Positions 54,945-64,000 of a DNA stretch of 64,000 nt are shown piece by piece. The position numbers were made by a program, and so were the translations under genes. The stretch is from Larimichthys crocea (taxonomy: Eukaryota > Chordata > Actinopteri > Sciaenidae). The stretch is from contig NC_040025.1 of NCBI RefSeq assembly GCF_000972845.2, forward strand, positions 18,717,399-18,781,398, read 5' to 3'. The notes below the pieces were generated by a model, which did not search any database, had not been told where the DNA came from, and saw nothing but the letters and a program-made list of their open reading frames with translations. How positions within the stretch are numbered: position 1 is the stretch's first letter; each line of letters begins with the position of its first letter.

Positions 54945-57940
54945 CTTGAAAAAGGGGAACATCGATTAAGAAACAGAGATGTTTATTCATTGAATGTCTG
55001 ACTGATTTATGCCAAGTCAAACTTAAATATGCAGGAAACAGCATGGTCGTACAGTATATCACCCAAGGACGACAAGTGAGTAACATACTGCCTCCACAAG
55101 CATGAGGATGAATACATTGCTTATTTATCTCCTGTGTGTGTTATGTTCTGAAGTCACATTACTAACCTTCAACATATCGTATGGACAGGGGGCATCTGGA
55201 TGTCCCTCTATGTCAAAGGGTTCCAGGAAGTCCAGGATTATTCTGTAGCCCTCCGGCAAATGAATGGTGTGGTCACACTGACTCATGGGTGGGTAGGGAC
55301 TGGGGTAGCCCTCACTGGTCAGAACTCCCGACAGTGAGGTCAACACCTGGCTGCTGCATGGCACTATAGAGAAGACTCATTGAAATCACACAGTGTTTTA
55401 AAGCATGTTTTGGACATTTTGTCCAGTCCTCAAGTGTTTAAAACCAGTGAATCTTCATGTGAATGCCGATAAACAAGTTTTATCTTTATGGATTATAAAG
55501 TACTGGCTCTAAAAGTTTTTTGATTGTAAGAAATTGAGTGAACTGAGACATTTACCGGCACCATGAACGATTGGATTAATTTAGGTTTGCCTTATTGCCC
55601 CTGCAAGTGTGCAGATGTTGTTACAGACAAAAACAAATGATTATCCAAAAGAGGCTGAGTTGCTGTAATTCATATAATTAGTACAATCTGTAGGCAGATA
55701 ATCATTTTTGCCGATTCATTGCATGATTTGTTTTGTCACCCTTTTCCTCTGGCAAGGAATAATAATTTAAAGCGCATCAACTGGTAATTGTGATTAATTA
55801 CCAAGTGTCAGTACATTATTAGTGCTGCACACAGGTATCAATTTTTAATGTCATTTTGAAGTTGCTTTTCCCTTAGGAATCGACAGTAATTAACCTAGCC
55901 TTACACCAGCTGGCAGAGATCAACTACTTTATGCATCAGTATTCCTTTTCAGTCTGAAATGAGTTTACACAGGCCAGCTATGATAGAATAAAATCCAGCA
56001 ATATCAACTCTGTGCCCTGTGTGAAATCTCACAAAATTGTATTTGGAAGATTTATTCTGTGCTACCATGAAATAATTAGAACATTTTGAAACACAAATGG
56101 CTTTTTGTCCCAATAATTGGATGCAGTTACAAGCTTACAAACCAGCAATCTGATTAAATTTTCATTAAACGAAGTCTGAAAGTAGCACCGTTTTGGATTT
56201 TAATTGTTTTTATAACATCTCACCTCATCTCATATAACACCATTTTGACCGACTGAACTGAAAGATTTGGCCAATAGTTGATTATAACATAAACAGATGC
56301 TGTGCGGTTAAAATGTGTTGAAGCCAAACACGTCAAAGAAAAAATCACTGAGCTCTAATGAAAATTGCTTTGCTTTATTATCATCAATATCCACTGTGTC
56401 TGGTAGTGAGAAGCTGAGCAGCAGTGTATTTAGGTTGTGAAACACTAAATGCCATATTTACAGGAATCAATATACAGTCAAACACTGTGTGCCCGAGCTC
56501 TTAACACTGCACCTCACTATATAGCTTTTGACTCGCTTGGATTGATCTCAGATGAACATGCCTCTTGAGCTTCAGTCTCTTAGCTCTTACCTGTGCAGGA
56601 TCTGTTGTTGTCATGGAGAAAATATCCTTGTCTGCAGGTGCAGTAATATCCACCGATGTAATTGTGGCAAAAATGATCACAGACTCTCTCCCCGTCTATC
56701 TTGGACAGACACTCATTTATGTCTGTTAAAGAGCAAAAGGTGAGAGACTGAACACACAACACAGTAAATGTTTCCAAACATGAACATACTTACATGCAAA
56801 CGGGGAGAGTGGAATTATTTTTATATGAATTCTCATAAATCCTAAATGTGCGTAAACTAAGTCAGATCATGCATGATAACTTTTTTCATTTTGCATCTTT
56901 CTGGAGCGTGTACGTCACCACAAACACTGTATTACGCTGATATGCCTCGACTCGAGAGAACAATTTAAACAAGGCTGCTGCTGCAGGCAACAGGCAACAA
57001 ATCTCAGAAGTAGCTGGAAGATTAATAAAATATATATCTGTGATGAAACCACAACTTAAATGTAAGGATTAAAGGACGATTAAAAAATAGAAAGTGTTTT
57101 TTCTTTTATAATTAAACTGCAAATCTATGCTTAAGTACATTTTGTTATTACATTTGGATAAATCAGTAAGAATATGTGACTTCTAGTAACTTGTTGTTGA
57201 ACTTCTTTTCTATATGTGCAATTGTTTTGTCACTTTATTTATGCTGTTTATAGTAGTTTTGTGTATACCTGCAATAATATAATCTTGCAATTATTTCTCT
57301 AGAAACTCCATGACACGTTTCTCAGTATAATTACATGTAACTGCCTTCTGGCAACAAATGTCACTATGCTGCATCACCTTCCGAGGTGTAAAATGCTTGG
57401 AAGCCTGTGAATCGGCCCTCGTTAGAGTAGTCACTCCTAAAGACTACTGACATGAGGTTCCAAGCCGACAGGATAACCGTGTTCCTCGGGGTGCTTTCAT
57501 GGTTCTTCTCTTCCTGACCGCAGAACCGCAAGGTTTCATTCCCCTCTGCCAAAACCTGGTTTGACAAGGTCAGAAGCTTTTTAGTGAGTGAGCCACCGAC
57601 TCCAGTGCAGATAATTTAAGTTTCTCTAGCATGTACCTGGATGTAATCATATTCACACTGGTTTGAGGGTTCCATGCTGAAGTGGGTGAAGTAGAGTTTG
57701 ATCCTGTGGCCATCTGGGACACTGATGTTCCACACTATGTGCTGGTTGTCAGGGTATGGCTGGGGGAAGTTGGGGGAGGTGAAGCTGCCATATAACCGTG
57801 TCATTTCCACACTCAGCGAGACATGGAGGAGGGAGAATAAGACAAATACACAGCACCCACTGGGCAAATTTAGGTGTGATTGCAGCATTTTTAAGGATTA
57901 ATTTGCATAAATAAATGCAATCTGACACTCACCTGGCCAT
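54774..57940 (-). CDS. MASP-2-like secreted CUB1-EGF-CUB2 protein, without CCP or protease domains
   Basis: Six coding exons (57933-57940, 57637-57859, 57378-57555, 56591-56722, 55167-55363, 54774-54944) join in frame to 302 residues. Residues 1-20 are a hydrophobic signal peptide. CUB1 spans about 22-136, with LYFTHF, CEYDYIQ and [18 protein letters not shown], nearly the human MASP-2 text. A calcium-binding EGF (137-180) starts DINEC and has the C-x-N-x4-Y-x-C hydroxylation motif. CUB2 spans 183-294, with CPYDMLK, YGPFCG and GWKIKYTS. In human MASP-2 two CCP modules and a trypsin-like domain follow; here TGA comes nine residues after KYT, and no such exons were recognised down to dffa. The product would resemble natural protease-free forms such as human MAp19 and MAp44, which bind lectins and ficolins and compete with MASPs. 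It could also be a partial gene. Confidence 0.85.
55167..55363 (-). CDS. MASP-like exon 5 (first half of CUB2)
   Basis: This 197 bp exon encodes residues 181-246. [24 protein letters not shown] and CPYDMLK match human SPEYPRPYP, GFSVILDFVESFDVE and CPYDFLK. The donor is GTTAGT. Confidence 0.93.
55364..56590. other. Intron of MASP-like gene (EGF to CUB2)
   Basis: 1.2 kb, AT-rich, nothing recognised. The other introns of this gene are 222, 655, 81 and 73 bp. Confidence 0.7.
56591..56722 (-). CDS. MASP-like exon 4 (calcium-binding EGF module)
   Basis: This 132 bp phase 1-1 exon encodes residues 137-180. Six cysteines are present, with DINEC at the start and [12 protein letters not shown] in the middle, matching human CHNHLGGFYCSC. 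The acceptor is TAACAG and the donor GTAAGAG. Confidence 0.95.
57378..57555 (-). CDS. MASP-like exon 3 (second half of CUB1)
   Basis: This 178 bp exon encodes residues 78-136 plus one base. [20 protein letters not shown] is almost the human [20 protein letters not shown]. The Asp and Asn of DYSN belong to the CUB calcium site. The donor is GTGATG. Confidence 0.95.
57637..57859 (-). CDS. MASP-like exon 2 (signal peptide and first half of CUB1)
   Basis: This 223 bp exon encodes residues 3-77. [15 protein letters not shown] is the CUB start. [19 protein letters not shown] matches human RLYFTHFDLELSHLCEYDF. The donor is GTACAT, phase 0, a typical CUB split point. Confidence 0.93.
57933..57940 (-). 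CDS. MASP-like exon 1, 8 coding bases (start codon)
   Basis: ATGGCCAG is followed by a perfect GTGAGT donor. A 73 bp intron ending CCCAG joins it to the next exon as [19 protein letters not shown], an excellent signal peptide. An alternative in-frame ATG at 57888 would give [15 protein letters not shown] without this splice; it needs no intron but makes a poorer N-terminus. Confidence 0.6.
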
Positions 57941-58649
57941 GTTGGTTTAACCGTCCCCAGATATTCCGCGTGTTTTTGAAGCAGTTCACTCTCAGTGATC
58001 TGAGGGTAAATGAACCCGGCTGGCTGGCTTGCTGACCGGACGACATTTAGGTAAACAAAGTGAGACAAGCACATGATCAGTTTGTCATCATTCCCCACCT
58101 ACCTCTGTCACAGAAATCTATCAAACTTATGAATGTCAGAACAATTTATATTGTTTCCTGTTCTGTCAAACAAATTTTCATTTTGCTTTATCACCTCGAA
58201 TCAGCTTTTACAATTGGAAAATGTTGAAGATGAGAATACTATGTCTTTAAAATTAGTTCTGTTCACTAAACAAGGCCGACACATTACAAATCAACCTAAA
58301 AACCCCAAAACAATTTGAACCTTTTCTGCTGTTTGTTGAGTTTGATTCTTAAAATGTAATGATTTTAATTTTAAAATATCTTATTATTTTATAATATAAT
58401 ATAGTATCTTAATTTACATATTAATTATTTACTATTTATAAAAAATTAAATAAAAATAAAAAAATCTGTGTCATACTTCAGTGCCCTGTGAAATTTGTTC
58501 AGACAGTGATGCTGATCAAACTAGACTCATGCTGCTAAATTATGGCAGAGCCTGCTCATGATTTCTGAGCTGCTAAACAAAACCCTCAGAAAAATAAATG
58601 CACAACAACATTAACCAGCCTGGGCATTTTGTTTGCACCTTAACCAAAG

Positions 58650-58853
58650 AGGGACAGGAGGTAAAGTGGGTTGTCTTCTAATCACAGTTCGATCCCCGGT
58701 TCCTCCTGTCCACATGCAGTGTGAAGAGTCCTTGGGGAAAACACTTAACCCCAAATAGCATCGGAGCTGTGCTCTGTGTGTGTGAATGAGAGGCACATTG
58801 GGAGTGCTTTGTACGGCAGAAAAGCGCTTATATAAGTGCAGTCCATTTACCAT
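58650..58853 (+). mobile_element. tRNA-derived SINE-like repeat, second copy
   Basis: It shares with the 47081-47396 copy the box AGTTCGATCCCCGG (about 58686-58699), CCTTGGGGAAAACACTTAAC, CCCCAAAT, and the tail GCGCTTATATAAGTGCAGTC followed by CATTTACCAT. It is more diverged and lacks the first bases. Confidence 0.65.
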
Positions 58854-60481
58854 AATTACTGTATCGCGGACAAAAACAGTCAGTGGTACATCAACATCAG
58901 TTTCTTAGTGACTGAAACCAGACTGCATCTTTTTTTTTTGCATGTCTGCACTGTGCCAACTGTTTTAAGGTCAGACTTCATTATAAATGCTTTTATAATG
59001 AGGGCATTGCAGAGTATTTATGCTCTCTGTTTTGATGGTGTGTGGATATTGATGTTAGCTTTTCAACCAGCAACCAGTTGTGCATTAAGTAGGCCTGTAT
59101 TAACAGACCCACATTTTCCCTAACATTAAAACACTAATGGCTAGTATTTGAAGTGAATTATTATAATTATCCACATAAACATCAATGTTAATTTCCGCTT
59201 GCAAATGACCTCTCTGATGGTACTCTATTTAAATGGTGCCATAACCTTTTTTTTCCCGCCTGATTGTGAACTAGTGTGATATTGAGCCACAGTGGAGAAC
59301 ACTGATGGCAGATGTTCTCCTGTGGATATCATCCAGGTGCCACTCAGGCTTTGATGCTCCGCTATGATGCACCAACAGAAATGATACCCTCTGCCACCAA
59401 ACAAAGCCTTTTGGGAAAATCTAACTACATTATAAAAAAACAATAATGATTGTGCCATTTATGTTCTGTGCGTCATTCAGACCTGGGGTCTCATTTCCAT
59501 TCCCTCTGGGAGTGTAAATTAATTTCAAGCTTCTGGTCTTTTATTTCCAGAGAACTCAGTAGGATCACATATGTGAAAATAGAGAAAGGTCCTTGGCTTT
59601 TTATACTTAGACATACCCTCCAATAAGTTAACTTCCTGACAACTTCTTTGTGGCCTCAAGTGAATTTCTCACAATAGTTTTACCCTTTGATACAAACTTC
59701 TTAAAACTCAGTATGAGTATGTGTAGAGTATGTGCTGGTCTTCAAAGGGAATGACATACTGTTCTGACCTTTTGGCTATGTTTCTTGGACTTATCATACC
59801 AGCAGACTTGAAAATGAAAATTTTATGGGGTCAGTGCCCTTGGCGTTGAAATCTGGTCCTTATATATTTTCTGTACCAGTTTAAGCAGCGAGATGCACAC
59901 TGCAGACTCCATGGGCCGCTAGTGCTTTTTGTTTTTTCTTAGCACCTGAATTAACATTCAGGTGTTTTACGGTGAAATGTAATACCCTTTTTTTCATACA
60001 TGCATACAAAGCAACATTTTATGTGATTTGTATATATAAAATAAAATAAATATAATATAAAATAATAATTATTATATTAAAATGTTATTATTAGTAGCTG
60101 GTATTTATTTCCATAGCTACAAATGATGAATTTTATGGTAAATAGAGGATGTTTAATATTAATATGTGATATTTAAAATAAGTATGTGATTATTAACTCT
60201 GGACATGAATGTATTATTTTATTAAGTATGGTCAAAATAGCTTAAATGAATTATGAATATATATATTCTAACTTAATATGAACAAAATAATATAACATAC
60301 AAAACAAAAAGATAACCCTAGATCCTAGATGTGACTTCAGTTCTTCCATCAGGGCTGTCAGATCAGAGAAGCAACTAGGCTGTGTGTAAACTATGATGTG
60401 TCACAAAGGATTTGAATGTCTTCGTTATTCTCTGACGTGTGGTATTGTGGTCCTGGACTGGTATGAGGACGGTGTTCAGGT

Positions 60482-60852
60482 TCATTTCCTGGTGCTGGAA
60501 TGAGAAATTGAATGGTGGTGTAGTCTAAAGGCCTCCATAGACTGCTCTATCTCTTCAGGCTGCAATTTAACAATGCAATCAGACTCCTCCAGCTTCAGCT
60601 TGGATGTTTGTTTTCTTGTGTCTTGTTTGTTTTTGTTTTTTTGACTAACCTCCTCTCCATACATTTGAAAAGTGGCTCGTAATTGAACCATTCTCTTAAC
60701 TCACAGGAGCATTGTGGCATAATAGGATACTCCTCCGAAATCAATTCTAAACATCTTAGCCTCAAATGTCCTGTCTGGACAAACGTGGTGTTGCCAGCAA
60801 GCATGGTGATGCTGGAAAGGGTGAACTGTTGATCAATGGGAGTTATTTTCAC
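60482..60852 (-). pseudogene. Unassigned frameshifted open frames
   Basis: Two minus-strand frames overlap at 60595-60691. One ends in a part rich in Cys and Glu (MPQCSCELREWF), the other runs MVQLRATFQMYGEEV to a stop at 60482. They could be one coding sequence broken by a frameshift. No family was recognised and no splice sites are evident. Confidence 0.2.
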
Positions 60853-61380
60853 ACCCTGGGCAGAGCTTTAAAGTATAGCCTGACTGGTTTTGACTGCTGC
60901 TGGGCCACAAAACAACCCCCAAAATCATGTATTGTGGGGATTAGACTGAATTGTGTGCACTTTCTTCTTCTTCTGCTCAGGTCATGTGGAAGCTAACTTA
61001 ACAAACATGAGAAGTAGGACCAACACTGCAGTTCAACACTGCCCTCCCTCCCCAACAACTCCCCAACGTAATGATCTCATCACAATGTGATCCCTCTAAT
61101 CCACCACTGTTCTACGAGGCTCATATACTGGCTGGTGGGTGTACTGGAAAGTGAAGTGCCCTAATCATCTGGTTCACTAGCTTCACGATAGGGAGTGTGT
61201 GATCATTGCCCCTCACTAAGGACTAAGGTTGTGCATTTTTGATGTATCACTTGTTGATTATCTATGATTCTATACCCAGAAAAGTGATGCTATAAACCAA
61301 GCATATTCAGCCTAAACCCTTTAAATAAACCTCCATATCTACACAATGGCCAGATAAACATGATCAGAAATTAGTTGACA

Positions 61381-61700
61381 ACACCTCACTGAGGTCCATC
61401 CTGACCAGCTGCATCGCTGTGTGGTACGGCAGCTGCACTGCATCCTGCCGGAAGACCTGCAGTGCATAATGAGAGCAGCGGAGAAGATCATCGGTCATCA
61501 ACATCTATAACACGCGCCTGGCCTGCAAAGCATTCAGCATTGCAGGTGACTCCATCCATCCCACCCAGTGCTTCTTCAGCCTCCTGCCTTCCAGGAGGAG
61601 AATGAGGAGCCTCCAGGTGAGAACCAGCAGACTGAGAGACAGCTTCATCCACCAGGCCGTCAGGATGCTAAACTCACTCCCAGCTCCCCCTTATTAATAA
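61381..61700 (+). mobile_element. L2/Rex1-type LINE fragment, C-terminal end of the reverse transcriptase ORF
   Basis: Three frames joined by two frameshifts read LTSCIAVWYGSCTASCRK, then LQCIMRAAEKIIG, then YNTRLACKAFSIAGDSIHPT followed by FFSLLPSRRRMRSLQ and SFIHQAVRMLNSLP. This is the characteristic end of Rex1/L2-like ORF2 proteins of fish. It ends in TAA at about 61694. The 5' part is absent. Confidence 0.75.
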
Positions 61701-62386
61701 ATAGGTTGACACTGACAACAGCAACAAACAGCTTCTTAAAACTCCATATGAACTGTCTCTTCAACTGCAGAAACTAAGCAACTCCCATCACTATCTAACA
61801 GAGCTACCTCTAAGTCCCGGAAATGCTTCAGTCTGATTGGTCGTGACTGAGTTTGGGATTATTCATAAGAGGACATCCAGGAGCCTTTTCCTTATGTGAA
61901 GATTTGCATGTTTATATGCATTTTAATGTAAAATATTTGTTCTCATAAAAATGGATCTTTATTGTGTTGTATGATGGCTCATAAATAAACTTTCAAATCA
62001 TAAAATCATCTCTTTAAGACAATCTGGTAATAGCTTTCTGGTTGCCCCAAATTTATTAAAGCTACTCACTGCAAATGTCAAGTGAAATTTCTTTTTCTGA
62101 AAGCAGTGTTTTGTAATTTGCCTTTGCTGTCAATAACTCTACTTTCTAAATGTCATTGCCTTGATTGACACTGAAATACAATAGCTTTAGTAATCACAAA
62201 CCACTAGAAAGCTGATCCTTCATGATGTTTATTGAGTGGACACACTCAAGTATTTTGGTAGGTGAAGAACTGTTATCTGCACCGCAGCCCATTGCAAAAT
62301 AGAAAAAAACATATTGCTAAAATGTCTACAGCCACTCACAACGGCACTTTTTGCAGCATGTTCTTAGTTGCTCAGCTTTATGACCT

Positions 62387-62452
62387 TTTCACACCTTAAG
62401 GTCATATATTTCACACCGGAAGGTCACACCTTTCACACTGTTAGGTCATACC
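62387..62452. repeat. Three-copy 22 bp tandem repeat carrying AGGTCA half-sites
   Basis: Units start at 62387, 62409 and 62431 with TTTCACAC, and each holds AGGTCA (62399, 62421, 62443). The inverted forms TGACCT (62381) and GGTGTGAAA (62457) flank the array, making the whole partly palindromic. Confidence 0.85.
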
Positions 62453-63446
62453 TAAGGGTGTGAAAAACCATTCCTTTTATTGTTGCCAACTGTGGACTAA
62501 ATGTAGTGGCCTATTTAATAATATAGATCAAAACAAAAGGGAGAGTGACACAATTAACACATTAAATATTAGATTTCAAGACTTAATGCTTGGCAGCAGT
62601 GAAATGTTTGAGGTGCATGAAGCAATATTATACATATATTATAATAAAAAAGCAATAAGAGGAGTCGCAGAAGAGTATAATAATAAGTCTGTAATTTTCC
62701 ACAGCTCAATTCTAACTTCTGAATTAGAAGTCTCTCTTCAGGCCGAGCAGCAGAGACTGACTCAGAGAGACTGACTCTAATGATGATGTCATCTGAAGAC
62801 AAAATCTGGAGCTGCTCTTTAGACGGTGAATAATGATACTGCTGCTGACACCATGACAGCAGCTGTGGTGATTTGACCAGGACATTTTCTGTGTCACCAT
62901 ATCCGCGTGTGGAAGTTTTTTTTTTTTTGCAGAACTAAAAGGTTTTAGAAGAGGCTCGATTGCAGTTTGTTCATTCAGGATATTTTTTTCTGAATGGTTT
63001 TAATACTAGTTAAAACATGGGGCATAGGTACACTTTAGCCTCTTTGGGCTGGGATTACTATTACAAAAATAAACATTTAGAAAAATGATCCTGACCAAAC
63101 AAATATCACATGTTTTTTTAAGTCTTCTTATTCTGAGTCTGGCTATTGCAGGTGTAAATGCAAGCTCTTTAATATTGCTTTTTTTTTATCTGATCAGTTT
63201 AAAACTGACAAACACACTGCAGTTAAGTCTCTTTTTATACATGCACAATCTAAATATAAAAGTTAGCTGAGGAACTTACACATGACTTAGAAATGGATAT
63301 TTCTGTGATTTTATTATTATTGTAAATACAGCTGCACACACGTGTGTGTATATATATATATACACATACAGGCCACAGAGACAAACAAACATTCACACCT
63401 ACAGCTAATTTAGAGTCACCAATTAAGCTATTAAGTGCATGTCTGG

Positions 63447-63800
63447 ATTGTGGGAGGAAGCTGGAGTACCCGGTGAGAACCCATGCAGATACATTGTGGG
63501 AGGAAGCTGGAGTACCCGGTGAGAACCCATGCAGATACCAGGAGGACATACAAACTCCACACAGAAACCCAGCTGAGGTTTGAACCAGGAACTTTCTTGT
63601 TGTGAGGTGACAGTGCTAACCACTGTTCCACCATGCCACCCAAATATGATCCATTTTCATCAAAATCAGTGAAATAGTTGGTGGTGTCTGATTTAGGGCC
63701 GCAAAGCAATGCACATTTCTCACAGGAGATCAGGCCAAATTACATAGTGCAAGAGCAGGCATCCAGCAACTGGCATTGGCACCGTTCACCTGATTTCAAG
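63447..63800 (+). repeat. Dispersed repeat, copy B, with an internal 46 bp tandem duplication
   Basis: The first 92 bp (63447-63492 and 63493-63538) are two identical copies of a 46 bp unit containing GTGGGAGGAAGCTGGAGTAC. It then continues with blocks shared with copy A. The part up to about 63642 (CACCATGCCACCC) has the look of a widespread fish interspersed repeat. Confidence 0.7.
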
Positions 63801-64000
63801 TTAGTGAAGCATCAAAACTATTATTATTTTATGGTAGAAAAATTACAGAATCTTGATGTAACGCAAGCAACTATGAATCCATTTGTTATAAAGGTTTCAG
63901 GATACATAAAAATAATGGGGCAAGTATTGTACACGTGCGTCATCACCAAAGCTAAACCCACTGGAGTGTTTGTGTGTGTGTACTGTGGATAATTTGCTCA

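Larger units (their letters stand above)
57941..64000. other. Region upstream of the MASP-like gene
   Basis: It holds a SINE copy, very AT-rich DNA (58340-58460, 60020-60300), the unassigned frames at 60.5-60.9 kb, the L2/Rex1 fragment, the 22 bp tandem array, a TA/CA-rich tract at 63340-63370 and repeat copy B. No gene was recognised. The 5' UTR of the MASP-like gene probably lies just right of 57940. Confidence 0.6.

Noticed and set aside
57898..58098. Separate exon of another gene (AGFIYPQITESELLQKHAEY)
   Set aside because: It ends at the ATGGCCAG|GTGAGT junction and is in a different frame from the signal peptide; best read as 5' UTR of the MASP-like gene.

Overview
The window is nuclear DNA of a bony fish, probably a teleost. 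It has three intron-containing genes of vertebrate type, GT-AG splicing, introns from 73 bp to about 18 kb, CA/GT microsatellites, and many decayed transposons of kinds that are common in fish genomes. There are no operons, CRISPR arrays or prokaryotic features. The species cannot be fixed from sequence alone.

Layout. Positions 1-41104 carry pex14 on the minus strand. Eight coding exons (41069-41104 back to 766-857) encode the first 225 residues of the peroxisomal docking protein; the 3' exon(s) lie left of the window. The long introns hold MITE relics, microsatellites, CTCF-like motifs and many unrepeated AT-rich stretches that look like conserved non-coding DNA. An exon-like island on the opposite strand lies at 38003-38128. 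Positions 41105-46196 separate two head-to-head genes and are largely transposon debris: a non-LTR element with an RNase H domain, LINE/SINE tails, and a hAT relic close to the next gene. Positions 46197-50902 carry dffa (ICAD/DFF45) on the plus strand, complete in six exons (320 aa), with both caspase-site positions kept. Positions 50903-54773 hold a foldback element and a LINE tail but no recognised exon. Positions 54774-57940 carry a minus-strand gene coding a secreted CUB1-EGF-CUB2 protein closely resembling the N-terminal half of MASP-2. It stops just after CUB2, and no CCP or serine-protease exons were recognised before dffa. Positions 57941-64000 are repeats and unassigned sequence.

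The genes do not form a pathway: pex14 acts in peroxisomal matrix import, dffa in apoptotic DNA fragmentation, and the MASP-like gene in the complement lectin pathway. Their human orthologues lie in the same part of chromosome 1p36 (MASP2, TARDBP, CASZ1, PEX14, DFFA), so the window is a rearranged piece of conserved synteny. The most interesting item is the MASP2-like gene truncated after CUB2. Next are the exon-like island inside pex14, the CTCF-like sites pointing away from each other around the pex14-dffa interval, and a set of readable transposon relics.
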